From Acanthaster planci (taxonomy: Eukaryota > Echinodermata > Asteroidea > Valvatida > Acanthasteridae): 16,167 nt of DNA. The notes below the pieces were generated by a model that was given only the letters and a program-made list of their open reading frames with translations, searched no databases and was not told the origin of the DNA. The DNA lies in contig NW_019091362.1 of the NCBI RefSeq assembly GCF_001949145.1, positions 6,869,847 through 6,886,013 of the forward strand, in the 5' to 3' direction. Below, one piece after another: positions 1 to 16,167 of the stretch; position 1 is the stretch's first letter; every line of letters begins with the position of its first letter. The translations under genes and the position numbers were made by a program.

Positions 1-78
1 AATTCTGCCTGGAATCATGTTTTTACTCGAAGAGTTCACTGTAGCTCTAGCTAAATCATCTGTTCCTTGTGTTTGCAG

Positions 79-105
79 CTATGTGAAGAATTCTGCACCC
101 AATCG
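79..105 (+). CDS. Possible 27-nt microexon of the coiled-coil gene
   Basis: A strong acceptor (pyrimidine-rich, ending gtttgcag at 71-78) is followed by nine sense codons (LCEEFCTQS) and then a gtgtgt donor at 106. The piece is phase 0 on both sides, so it joins in frame to the exon at 165. The intron between them would be only 59 nt, which is very short. Without splicing, in-frame stops separate this piece from the downstream frame. It could equally be chance splice-like sequence upstream of the true first coding exon. Confidence 0.35.
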
Positions 106-164
106 GTGTGTTTCATCGGTTTTATTCTTATTGAAAGAGATTATTTATTTTCTGTCTTGGACAG

Positions 165-326
165 AACATGATGAACCGTTTCTCTAGTACCTCTACGGAC
201 GTGGCCAACTTGAAGCGAGCCCTGGAGCAGCTCAAGAGGGTTCAGACACAGCTGGATGAGAAGACAGAGCAACTGGCAGTGGCTCAGGACAGCCTGAAAT
301 CCAACCAGGAGGAGGTGCAGCAACTG
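165..326 (+). CDS. Coiled-coil gene, exon A (54 codons)
   Basis: The exon starts after tctgtcttggacag and ends at CTG before gtaagg, phase 0 to 0. Codons are GC-rich in third position compared with the flanking DNA. The translation starts NMMNRFSSTSTD and then gives five consecutive heptads with Leu at the same position and a sixth with Val, rich in Lys, Glu and Gln. This is a typical parallel dimeric coiled coil. Confidence 0.82.
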
Positions 327-3300
327 GTAAGGGGAAGGGGTTTCTTTCACAACTTTTGCTTCGTCTTCAGCTTCTTGGATGTTGGAGGTAAAATCGTCCA
401 GCTTAACGCAGATCTTTTTTCTGCTATAGAAGCATCTCAACCCCATATATGAGGGAGGAGTGCACAGTTGTTTTCACTTGGAAGCAGGAGTAAATGTTTG
501 AAACTGTGCAACTCAAGATCTAGGTGGAGATGGAGTCAGAGCTGAGATTTGGAAAAGGGCCTCAGTCAAAGTTAGCTTATAAAAGTGTCTCAATTTCCTT
601 AATCTCATATATTGCACATCAGTATTGAGTCATTTTAAAGGAAGGAAAATCCACTTTAATATATCTGGATGCCCCTTCTGTAAATATTCTTCACTTATTA
701 TTTATAATGCATTGTTAGAATGGCATGGCTTGATGTATTTAACAATACACAGAGAAATTCGTAAATTTGGGTCTAAGTCGCAAGCAAAATGGCTTGTTAA
801 AATGGTGTTGTTGCATTGAAAGTACTTTGTCAGCACGCCAGTTTGTCATGACAACAGGTTGGAGTTAAGTGACTTTTCATAGATTGGAGTTCTATAGCTA
901 TTTGGCACACTTTGTGTTGTTTCTGACAGAAAGCCCAGCTGGTCACCTACAGGGAATCATTCCAGGACAAAGTGGACGAAGTGGATGACAAGTACAAGGA
1001 GCGAATACACCTGCTCATGACAGAAAATGGAGAGCTCAGGTAGGTCAGCTGTGCATGACCTGAGGATGGCTGCTGTGCAAGAATTAGATCACATCCAAAA
1101 GTTGTAGCTGAGGGCTAGCAGGAAGAGCATGTGAAGTTACTGCTAGTGGCTATGGCCACCTCTTATAGACATGTGTTATACTTACATCCACAGCCACTTC
1201 ATTTGGACATGGCTTCACAGTCTTTATCAAGTAGGAAATAATGATCGTGTGTTCAGTCCGGACTCCATGTTCTCTGTATTGGCTGCAAGATGTACATTGG
1301 TTCAAGTAGGAGTTTCTGCATTACATATGTCTAATTCATTTATCTTTTTTGCCAAGCAAGGTTTTGGATGGTTGAGTTCAGCATTTTGTGGGCTGACCTA
1401 ACCCCGACTTAATTCCTTTACTACCCAATATTTCTCTTAATATGTTTGTTACCTTTAAACTATAAAGCTTAGGCCGTCCTATTTGTAAAAAGAGTAAGGT
1501 GTACTTCGGGATACTTTAGTTAGACGTCATCCGCGCATTGACGAAGCATTCTTCCGCATATTGTCCATGCGTTTTTCCGATCAGTCTGGCGTTGCTAAGT
1601 ATGGGAAATCTGCGGACACGACGGAGGTGTGCGCTGAAGCCTGAGGGGTTAAATGAAGCAGGCAGCCATGTGCCCTTTTGTCATCACGACAAAAAGCATC
1701 ATGAATAAGCATGATTTCTCTGGACCTCATGAATACCAACAGCTGTTCTGTGGAAAAGACATTCCCCCATTTCCAGTATCCACATTTATTAAAGACGATG
1801 AGGTCATTACGTTTTTGCCAAACTTCGGTTCGGGTTGGGACGAGTACATGCATGTGCATATGTGCATGTACATGTATTGTACATATGCAATGGTCAATGC
1901 ACATTGAGATATTTGGAGCTCGCTATAAACGTGCAGTAGTACTTCGGTGTGTAAATGATACATTAACCCTAACCATGCTGAACCCAACAAGGTTATACAG
2001 GATTTCAATTGTCCTTAGGGGTTAGGGTTAATTAATCCAAGTATTGAATCTCCTTTTCCATACCATATCCATGAGCAACTTTGATTTCAACAGTTTGACA
2101 CGTTTTTCAAAGTTTATTTAAGCGTTACAATTCCTTGGAATATTATCATCGGAGGTGGTGTGACATTTTCCAAACGTTTTTCGCCAACCAAAATGGTTGT
2201 ATGTAAACCATGCTTGACTCAACAGAACGATCAGAGGATATGTGAAAACAGCAAAAACAGTATTCTCAAATGGGAGGCTACTTTACCGGATACAAAATCA
2301 AATTGGATTTCGAGTGAATTGTGTTCTAGTTATTTTTTTCATGAGCAGATTCAAGTACCAAACTGATATCTACGAAGGACCCTTGCATCAAGTCACCATT
2401 CTTTTCCAGGATGGCGATCACGTCCAAGTTGCAATGTTGAATTTTCCATTGGTCTTTTATAAGTGCTACAATTTTGACCACACGAAAGGAAAGTTTATTT
2501 GGCGCCTGTGTGCACCAACTATTGTCGCGCACAGAAGCACTGCTACACTCCACCTGGCAAAATCGTGGTTTTTTCCCTCCGGAGTTGCCCTGATCGATTG
2601 AACACGAGCCCAACTAATATCAGGATCCAATCAAAATTTGTTTTGCATGTTCATTTATGACATCATTGGCCTAATATGGAACGTATGGGTGTGAATATTG
2701 GAGATTGGCATACTTAATGTTGGTCTGAATATGCATACGCACAATTGGATGTAGTGAGAATTTAGTACTGTTCTGCAGCTGAAATGCCGTACCTTGCGTG
2801 TTCTTGGTTGGTTATTAGTGAATTCTCACCATGTGTGTTTTACACATCACATGATCCAGGGCCATCGTACATTTACTGTACATACCTGCTATACGCACCA
2901 CGTGTACTTATGATCGCACATCTGCCGAGTGTGGATGCGGAATAAAATATACTGAAACTTGTTTTCCATTTTTCGTTGTGTTGCTTTTTTATCAAGTTTT
3001 CTTCATTCCGTTTGCTACCAATACCATGCCATATCAAAGCTGAACATCCAAACGACCAGTGCATGTGTGGTTCGGTTTGGTTTGGTTCAAAAGTGCCATG
3101 TTCTATGATTTTGGGCTCGATCTGGTGGTTTGGCTGCAGCACTAGCTGTCGCTTTTGAAAGGTGGTTTAGCCGCTGGTCCCTTTTCTTTGTTCCTCCACG
3201 TGACTGGGTGTTTGTAGGCATATCTCATGCTCATAAAACTTTAAACTCGGAACAAACCCAGTAATTGTTCTGATGGCAGTGCGTTTTTATGCTGTGACTT

Positions 3301-6075
3301 ATTTCATGATTGTCAGACAGCTTTCTGCCCTGCGCTAGGGTGTGTAAGCCTATGGGATTTGTAAGATCTCAAAAACGGGACTGTCGAATTATCTTGAAAT
3401 ATCTTACTGTAAAGTAAGTGCCTAATAGTGTCAGACTATCTGTGAAATCTTGCCGCCAGAAATCCTGTCAATTTCGAGAGATTTTTCCAAAGATCATCCG
3501 GACGCACAATCTTTGGAAAATTTCAACTATTTCAACCATTAACGGGAGCTGTTGCAAGAGTCTATATCAATGGGTCATGTGCAAAATGCCAACGCGCCAT
3601 CAGTACGCCTAAAGACATTATTAGCTAATAAAATAGATAAATAACCAAAACTAAGGACCTAAAAGAGAATTTGGACTGGTCTAAAATCAAACTTTATTTA
3701 TGAAACTTCGGAAGTTTACGTCATGTAAATTTATCATTATCTTGGTATAACCCTCAAGACCTCTCCGGAGGAGCTCAGTGGCCAGTTTTTCTCAAACAGG
3801 ATCTCCACTATCGAGACATTTAGCTTTCTAATTTTCCAATCACAGTAACTCACATGACCAAAATGCGAGGATGTGTGTAGTTACCACATTTGTTGATTTA
3901 TGAAGTGTTTACTATGGGCGCTGATGGTGTGTGAACAGTTTTCGACCGACGTAGGCAGGCCTACATGTGAAAAATGAAATGTACGTGGTCAATCGTGCAC
4001 GTGTACATGCACAATGTACGGTATGTCTGGTCACATAGTCAGTGTGGTACTCATGCAGTCAACGCACTGCAGGATGAATCGTTGTTTGACAATTCTCAGC
4101 GTTGCATTTTTAAAGATGAAACATAAAGTTGAAGGTAAATTCGCAAACCACAATTACCATGCAAAGCGAGGAAAAGAATGTCTTTCTGAAGGGCCATAAC
4201 TAGTCCGCAGAGCGACCTAATCTGTGAACTGTCCTGGCAGGCAGGAACATCCGTCCGTCGATGGTGTTTTTGCAAGACGAATTACACGAGCTGTGCTCTG
4301 AGTGTTAAAAATGAACAGTGTTTTCTCGATTTTTCTCAGAGCAGTGTACTCAAAAGCTGAAACAAGTCCCTTGAATGAAAGTCACAAACCCCCAAAACGG
4401 TCAATTTTTGCAAATTGCCGCACATGCAAATCCTGTACAGTACCTAAATGTATGCATCCATTTTGAAATTCCCACAGGGCGGCCGGCTGTCTTCAGAAAA
4501 AAAATCTTGTGGTTTTCAAGTTAGCGGCTGATCGGCATTTTGTCGTTCTGACCAAGTTGAGCGGTTGGTCAGCGGAAACCTGGCCACGTGCTAATTCAAA
4601 GGAATTTGCCCTGCCAAAGATTGCTGGCCAATACGCAGAAGGTCGCGCGTATGCATAAAGCTTGCATGTTGCATTCCGTCCGCAGATCCGCTGGGTTGCT
4701 AACGGCTCTTTTGTTTGGCAGGAATTAGCGTGCTCTCTGTGATTCCGTGAAATGTCAGCATCCTGGAACACATGGGCAATTCGGGGATGACGTCATAAGC
4801 TTGTGTGCCTGTATTTTGCTGCTTGTGTTAAGTGTGATATTGAATCCTACTTTATAATTCAACTTTTCTTCAATTGGCAATACGGCCGTTTCACACATTT
4901 GTCGACCCAATGCGCGTTTGGAAAGGGTGGACAAATTTCATGCATTATGATTGGCCAACACGTTGCAAACTCTTGGAGGTGCACTATTGTGATACGGCCG
5001 TATTGGCAATTCAGTGGCAGTGCAAGTATTACTGCTTGTCTTCTACAGGAAACGCTACTTGCAAAAGTGCGATGAACTGTTTACTGAAAAGTCTGCAACT
5101 GAAGTGAAGAGAGTTGAGAAAGTGATGAACTCCAAGGAATTAATGCAGGTGTGTATTTGCATAGCTTGAAAGAAAAAACTAAGAAAACATTAGGAACTTG
5201 GGATAAAATTGCATCTTGTCAGCTACACACTTAGAGAAAAATTGTTTATTAACCAGAGATTATGATATCCAGCTAGCTGATGTTCTTTGTCAGGTAAGAG
5301 ACTAACAAACATCCTTGAACTGAACCAGACTTTGGTCTTGATTTCACTTTTGTTGTAGATTTAAGCACAGTTTAGAGAGGTTTTTCATTCGTAGTACCTG
5401 GGTATTAGAGTAAATGTGCTTGGATTCCACAAAGTGGGTATTGATTACATATAATCAGTCATTTTTGGTTGCACAATAAAGAGAATATTGAAGTGTTCGT
5501 TTTAATGTATCACCCAGTCAGGCATCTTGATGCAAACAGACATTATGTGGGTGGAAAAATTCTTGATTTACATCGTGCAAGGCTCTTCAAAGGTCTGTAA
5601 CTCCAAAGTGGCTGTGGTGACTCAAGACTTATTGTCATGGTGGGACTCAAATGCATCCAAAGAGTTACTCAGGAGCACAAGTTTATGCCTAAAAACACAG
5701 GGTTAGAGCCATTGCTGAGAATGAATACAAGCCTTTTGGCATTTCCAGATGCTGGTGCATGTCAAGAATCGCTCCAATGTCAACTTGGCCTGCGCGGATC
5801 CCGCCACCGACAGTAAGCCCCGCATTCCCATCCTGCGCCCAGTCAGCGCTCCCAGCACCAAGCGAGAGGCCATGAAGGCCTTCCGGAAGGCTGGCGAGAC
5901 AGAGCACCTAAGGGAAATTGCTGAGAATCGCAGGACCAGTGCCAGTACCAGGCGACCCCACACCACGATTGGTGGCCAGAGACGGAGCTTAACACCGGAC
6001 TCCAGCGTGAATGGGTCCCAGGGGCCACTGTTTGTCCCTCTGGCAAGGGAGTCCTTATCTAACAGTTTTGTTTGA
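165..6075 (+). CDS. Coiled-coil protein gene, 3' part (join 165..326, 930..1039, 5049..5148, 5749..6075)
   Basis: Four coding exons join into 232 codons ending in TGA. All introns are GT-AG and the phases agree (0, 2, 0 at the three junctions). The first ~100 residues are a strong coiled coil: Leu/Val/Phe recurs every seven residues for about nine heptads, starting in the first exon and continuing in the same register into the second. This supports the splice model independently of phase. The C-terminal ~85 residues lose the heptads and become rich in Arg, Ser, Thr and Pro, as in an unstructured basic tail; the protein ends SLSNSFV. Such architecture suits a cytoskeletal, centrosomal or ciliary structural protein, but that is inference and I do not recognise the family. 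The N-terminus probably lies left of position 1: exon 165-326 follows a pyrimidine-rich acceptor. The ATG at 168 could instead be the start, since in-frame stops precede it (for example TGA at 132). Confidence 0.8.
327..929 (+). other. Intron A-B of the coiled-coil gene
   Basis: The donor is gtaagg and the acceptor ttctgacag. The sequence is AT-rich with no recognisable gene or repeat. Confidence 0.75.
930..1039 (+). CDS. Coiled-coil gene, exon B
   Basis: This is a 110-nt exon, phase 0 in and phase 2 out, with a donor matching the consensus (CAG|gtaggt). It begins KAQLVTYRESFQDK. The heptad core (L, F, V) continues in the register set by the preceding exon, and the content is highly charged (Asp, Lys, Glu). 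Confidence 0.82.
1844..1877. repeat. 34-bp alternating purine-pyrimidine tract with dyad symmetry
   Basis: Every base from 1844 to 1877 alternates purine and pyrimidine. The tract includes exact 9-bp inverted arms GTACATGCA (1844-1852) and TGCATGTAC (1863-1871). Such tracts can adopt Z-DNA or cruciform structure. It may simply be a degenerate CA/TG-type microsatellite. Confidence 0.7.
1963..2031. mobile_element. Tiny TTAA-flanked inverted-repeat element (piggyBac-like MITE or telomere-like fragment)
   Basis: A perfect 13-bp inverted repeat occurs at 1962-1974 (ATTAACCCTAACC) and 2020-2032 (GGTTAGGGTTAAT). Read as a transposon, TTAA target duplications (1963-1966 and 2028-2031) flank a 61-bp body that begins CCCTAACC and ends GGTTAGGG. 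TTAA duplications and a terminal CCC are traits of the piggyBac superfamily. Read otherwise, the arms are two short stretches of the animal telomere repeat TTAGGG in opposite orientation. The small size argues for caution. Confidence 0.45.
4873..5010. mobile_element. 120-bp MITE-like element with 9-bp target-site duplication
   Basis: The terminal inverted repeats ACGGCCGTTTCACA (4882-4895) and TGTGATACGGCCGT (4988-5001) pair at 13 of 14 positions. A 9-bp direct repeat, ATTGGCAAT, lies directly outside each end (4873-4881 and 5002-5010). The 9-mer is also palindromic except at its centre. It matches fully as a direct repeat but only 8 of 9 as an inverted one, which favours a target duplication. 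The ~92-bp interior has no coding capacity. Duplications of 8-9 bp occur in several DNA-transposon superfamilies (for example Mutator-like and Merlin), so I do not assign one. It sits only 38 bp upstream of exon C. Confidence 0.6.
5049..5148 (+). CDS. Coiled-coil gene, exon C
   Basis: This is a 100-nt exon, phase 2 in and phase 0 out, between ttctacag and CAG|gtgtgt. The first G completes an Arg codon with AG from exon B, after which the sequence reads KRYLQKCDELFTEK. It is charged and helical, with the end of the coiled coil in its second half. Confidence 0.8.
5149..5748 (+). other. Intron C-D of the coiled-coil gene
   Basis: The donor is gtgtgt and the acceptor atttccag. The sequence is AT-rich and I see no gene or repeat in it. 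Confidence 0.75.
5749..6075 (+). CDS. Coiled-coil gene, last coding exon (basic C-terminal tail)
   Basis: This phase 0 exon of 108 codons ends in TGA at 6073-6075. It begins MLVHVKNRSNVNLACADP and then a Pro/Arg stretch (KPRIPILRPVSAPSTKRE). A short charged helical segment around residues 42-62 of the exon follows, and then an Arg/Ser/Thr-rich tail. Codon usage is clearly GC-rich compared with the flanks. The opposite-strand open frames over this stretch are shadows of it. Confidence 0.85.
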   Translation: MLVHVKNRSNVNLACADPATDSKPRIPILRPVSAPSTKREAMKAFRKAGETEHLREIAENRRTSASTRRPHTTIGGQRRSLTPDSSVNGSQGPLFVPLARESLSNSFV

Positions 6076-7116
6076 CTGGACTACTTGCCAGTGATGTAAA
6101 GTGGTGCCTTATTTCTTAGACAGGTTACTGGCTCAAGTGTCCAGGACCTGATGCAACTGGAAATCGTGGATTTCTTTTCAGGAGATTAGGTGCAAGACTA
6201 TGAGTGGTTCCACATTCCACAGTGGCACCTGATATTTGTATAGCCTCTTGATGCCATGTCATATATTGGCGCCTTAAATACAAGAAATTTATTTTATAAG
6301 TTTTATTTTTGTAAATTAGTGTAAATAGTTTGTCCAGTCAGCAGGTGATACTGACGTTTGTATATTGCATGTTTGGATATATTACACCATAGGAGGCTAG
6401 ACATTCATGCAAAAGCACGGGCTAGCTGAATAACTTGGCAGGAAGTTAAACCAACAAGCCTCAACTATGCAAGCAATTTCATTTATGAATTTCTCCGAAT
6501 TTGTTTGATCTATGCATGGGTTTTCTTCTTTTTTTTTTAATTTTTGGATAATTTTCGTTTTTAATTTTGTTACAGACTGCACTGTGTGCTGTGGATAGTG
6601 TTGATGGAAACAGCTGAATTGTCATAATGTGAAAAGGTTGGTTGATTTTACGCCACTGTGTGCCTCGTTAAAATTCTTTTTAAATACCTGTTTCAATCGG
6701 TACCGATTATAATTTGATGCATTTTTCCAGAAGAAACGGTGTTATTTCAGTTCCGATTTGCATTCCTTGAAAGTATAATTATGTTGAGTTATCCAATCAC
6801 AGTTTTACCTTCAAGTATCGGAAGACCAACAGCAAACACCTAAGGGAGTCTTATTTCAAGAGTTCTGCCTTTTTGGCATCTTCAAACTGCACCAAGCACC
6901 AAAAACTCCCAAATTCTTCTGGTCGCACCATGAGTTGTCACTCCACTGTTTCAAATATTTGCATGTGGTTTGCATGCATCAGTGAAATAATTTGAAATTG
7001 TAGAGAGTAATTGTAATGAAATTACTATATCACGACAATCAATATGTATTTACTTTTTTAAACTTCGTATTCATGTGACATGATGACCTCACAATTTTAT
7101 GATGACATATAATAAA
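6076..7116 (+). other. Putative 3' UTR of the coiled-coil gene with AATAAA
   Basis: This is AT-rich non-coding sequence after the stop codon. The first canonical AATAAA on this strand is at 7111-7116, which would give a 3' UTR of about 1.04 kb. Earlier cleavage at a variant signal, such as AATACA near 6277, is possible. Confidence 0.4.
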
Positions 7117-7621
7117 ATATGACGTGATAAAATGTGTATTTTACTAAATACATTTTCCCCAAATAGGTTAACAGCGTCTTAAAAACAGATTTCAACAAAT
7201 ATAATTTTCAAGAATCCACTGGCATAAATACAAAGTTCAGACTCGGTACCACAGTATTGAACAGATATCAATGAAGTTTATTTTCATTGGTGCAACAAAT
7301 GTGAAATTTCACATACTGAAAGACACTTATTTTGGTTAAAAATAACAGCACAAACACATAGGTAACATAGAAGTATAAAAAATAATAAATATTAATGTGT
7401 TAGCACCTCCAGAAAGAGCAATTATTTAATTTAAAATATTAAATGACTAAATATATAGACGGACCAAAGGAACTACTGTTGTGATGTATATACTAATTGT
7501 AATTTAATTACACATACTTAAAATCTATCATTTCAAAATTCAATGCATCTAAAAGTGTAATAAGCTGTACACAAGTTGACAGTGCTATTGCCTCGCTGTT
7601 CAGCGTGATACTCAATTGTTA

Positions 7622-7800
7622 TCACTGCATACCCTCCTGGTACTTGCTGATTTGAGGGTGAAAATAGTCCAGAGGCATCTGGTGGATATGTTTCATTTCT
7701 GCCTGCATGGTAAGATGCACTGCTGTCACTTGTAGTGACTTGTAGACCCATCCTGCCCAATTTTGGGAGTCACTCTTTAGCAAAATCTCAGCCACATTGG
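7622..7800 (-). CDS. Candidate terminal exon, unassigned
   Basis: A minus-strand acceptor-like sequence (gcatttctacag) precedes 58 open codons and a TGA. The frame has plausible protein composition (two Trp, several Lys, Gln and Met) and more C/G-ending codons than its surroundings. It needs one base from an upstream exon (phase 1). The last EGF exon, if spliced, supplies two bases, so in that join the frame would stop after four codons (RQCG). It is therefore not the natural continuation of the EGF gene. It could belong to an alternative transcript or be chance. A second open frame overlaps it (7533-7760). Confidence 0.2.
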
Positions 7801-8550
7801 CTGTAGAAATGCAGTGCAAGTGTCATGTCCATCACACACACTGTTTTGACCAAATAAAAATACTTATGTCAGCATTTCCCCAAGCCGTCACATGACAGAA
7901 ATTTCGAATGGCTTACCAGAAAAGTACCTCATCTCTTTAGAATTCAAATTCTTTAGAATTCCAAAATAAGGCAAAATTGGATTCCTCTGTTCCATCAATG
8001 TAAACCAAACCTTATCATTTCCTTTCATAGTACACATACAACAGAAAACTTCAAATTTACACGATTGCCTTTCGACATTTGATTATCACGGAAATATCTT
8101 AACAGCTCGCAGTAACACACGCAGTTGTATCATTAGTAACATAATAATAAAAAATAGTTAGCGTTAAAATATATTTGCTTGATAATACAACCCAAGTATT
8201 TCATTGTTCACATTACACAATATGTACAAGGAATAAGAGAGAATATAAACACTAGATAACACACTATCAACCACGAGAGAAGAGTGGTCCAATGTTTTCG
8301 AGATTTAACATACAGCTCCAACTGTCGTTTGGTTATTCAAGAAAAGCTATGATAAGAATACAGTCACTACATTTCACAGACAGGGAGAATTGTTCTTAAT
8401 AAATAACATCTGTGCTGAAGCCCTTGCAGACTCTATTGCTAGTTCAGTTCCCTCTTGGAAGTTACTTTGTTAGATTGTCTAAGAACATTAACTTTGCTGG
8501 CTCAGCTTTGCACATTCCCATCTGGAATACAATCCTCAAAATAAACAGTT

Positions 8551-8556
8551 TTTATT
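8551..8556 (-). promoter_or_regulatory. Candidate poly(A) signal of the EGF gene
   Basis: The plus-strand tttatt here is AATAAA on the minus strand. It is the first canonical signal downstream of the TAA at 9722-9724 and implies a 3' UTR of about 1.2 kb. Confidence 0.35.
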
Positions 8557-9721
8557 TCACACTTTGTTAGTGTCAATCAAATGTTAGAAATTACTTGATT
8601 CAGATAATGCTGTATCTGACATTCACTTTTCATTACACTGGTTTCGTGGATCTGTTATACAAAACCGAACGGAACTGCTCTAACCTACGCTACATGAATA
8701 GACAAATTTGCAAGTGATCACATCTGACCTATTCAGATGGCTGCTCGGGCATGTGGATACACATTGATTTCTTACAATAAGTTGTCACTACCATGTGCAA
8801 TGTTTGTGGAGCATATACTTATTCAATTTACATGTGTTATTTCTAGAGATTAGTGTACCTCACAGATCAGATATACACACATAGCACGCATAACCTTGCA
8901 CTATACAGTGATTTGGAATATGTACACGTACATTCTTTCTGGTTTCACACTCAATTTTGCGGGCTTTTTTATATTTTCTTATTACACTTTGGCTGGGTAA
9001 CGATTGCTAGAGGCAGAACGGCATGCAGCTCAAGAGGCTCACACATCATCAGTCTCTCGTTTGTATCTTGAAGAAGGAAAATAAAATGAATTCATTCTGA
9101 AATTATTTACGAACAATTATCCCAGCTGACCAAATGCAAGTTGATGCGAATTACATTCGTCCCATCATAGGACAGTTGCTTAGTTAAAACTCCATTTTTC
9201 TGTATGGCTGGAGCAGGAACCATTTTGCATTAGATGTTATATGTTAGTACTCTCCATCAAGTTCATGAGTTCATTGAACAGTGCAGCTTGTAAATAGTTT
9301 TCCCATAAAAGTGGCTGAAACTGACAATGTTCTCTGATTACATATGAATCAGATTGGCTTTCACAAAAAGTACATTTGGAAGGTTTGTTTTTTCTGTGTA
9401 ACACGTAAAATAATGTTACACAGAAAAGTGAGTGCAGTGGCTAAAACCATTTGAATGACAAATGTTTGTATATGTACTTATAAATTGCTGATACTGTCAA
9501 GCTAATTCAGGGTTTTCAAGCCTTACGTTAAGGCAGAAAACATGCAAAATGATGCACAGTTTTAAGTGCACGTGTGATATCTTTGTACAAACTGAGTTGT
9601 AGAAAAAGAGAAACACTTTTAGCAAACAGAGCTATACACTGAGAAGAGCAAGGCAAAAAGCACACAGTGAAAAGATTTTCTGAACTTGTTGAGTAAGCTT
9701 AGGAAGGATTAGTTTGAGCAG

Positions 9722-16016
<6,295 letters not shown>

Positions 16017-16167
16017 GGTTTTCACAAAGTCACTTCAATTGATGCTATCCGTATTTTACTTCCCACTGCATTTGCCATCAGGATGCTAAAAACAGCTCTG
16101 AGCTCAAGAATGCTCACTGCTTCTTGCTTAAATTGAAACTGATACAATGAATTTATCTGGCATCTAG
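16017..16167 (-). promoter_or_regulatory. 5' UTR and possible core promoter of the EGF gene
   Basis: There is no longer open frame into the ATG. An initiator-like TCAGTTT occurs on the minus strand at 16142-16136. The nearby ATAAAT is too close to it (about 16 nt) to act as a standard TATA box. The transcription start cannot be fixed from this sequence. Confidence 0.25.

Larger units (their letters stand above)
1040..5048 (+). other. 4.0-kb intron B-C of the coiled-coil gene
   Basis: This long intron has no convincing exon on either strand. It contains a 34-bp alternating purine-pyrimidine tract (1844-1877), a telomere-like TTAA-flanked inverted repeat (1963-2031) and a MITE-like element near its 3' end (4873-5010). 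Blocks around 1500-1640 and 4480-4760 are richer in GC and CpG than the rest and may be old transposon debris. A 119-codon open stretch at 2242-2601 has no splice or homology support. Confidence 0.7.
7117..9721. other. AT-rich interval between the convergent genes
   Basis: No confident gene lies here. The right part is probably the 3' UTR of the minus-strand EGF gene. The left part (7117-8550) lies between the two putative poly(A) signals and contains only one weak exon candidate, at 7622-7800 on the minus strand. Confidence 0.55.

Noticed and set aside
1581-2025. Several overlapping ORFs on both strands
   Set aside because: They arise from low-complexity atg/cat repeats and cross the telomere-like element.
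2242-2613. Overlapping open stretches on both strands (119 codons plus strand, 95 codons minus strand)
   Set aside because: No splice sites in suitable phase, no recognisable motif, and both strands open at once. Likely chance in an intron.
4490-4760. Imperfect inverted repeat suggesting another MITE (CTAATTC and CTGCCAAA blocks in both arms)
   Set aside because: Matches are short and gapped, and no terminal repeats or target duplications could be defined.
8853-9071. 72-codon plus-strand ORF with hydrophobic stretch
   Set aside because: Lies in AT-rich putative 3' UTR of the opposite gene with no start or splice support.

Overview
This is an animal nuclear genomic window. It shows spliced genes with GT-AG introns, short exons set in long AT-rich introns, good Kozak and poly(A) signals, and small MITE-like elements, with no bacterial gene layout. 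Introns of roughly 0.1-4 kb, strict phase 1-1 EGF exons and frequent acatgta words fit an invertebrate, perhaps a marine deuterostome such as a lancelet. The species call is a guess.

Two genes converge tail to tail. On the + strand (165-6075) lie the last four coding exons of a coiled-coil protein: 232 codons are visible, and the N-terminus probably lies left of the window. The reading frame stays open across all four splice junctions, and a leucine heptad register runs unbroken through the first of them. The protein ends in a basic, Ser/Thr/Pro-rich tail. I do not recognise the family. A 4.0-kb intron (1040-5048) carries two miniature-transposon candidates and a Z-DNA-prone tract.

On the - strand (16016 down to 9722) lies what looks like a complete small secreted protein gene. 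A first exon encodes a signal peptide behind an ideal Kozak ATG. Seven exons follow, each encoding one compact EGF-like domain. Six of the seven are exactly 96 nt with phase 1-1 borders. With the phase-compatible donor in exon 1 the model sums to 777 nt, or 258 residues plus a stop. The EGF type (C-x3-C-x5-C-x5-C-x-C-x8-C, not calcium-binding) resembles those of WIF1 and VWDE, but no WIF, VWD or other domain is visible. Its introns hold two near-consensus RFX X-box palindromes, a Harbinger-like MITE and a diverged pair of direct repeats.

The 3.6 kb between the two stop codons is AT-rich and mostly holds the two 3' UTRs. It also contains one weak candidate minus-strand exon (7622-7800). No rRNA, tRNA, CRISPR array or autonomous transposase gene was seen. 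The best candidate for something undescribed is the EGF-only secreted gene and its paired X-boxes; I found no novel multi-gene system.
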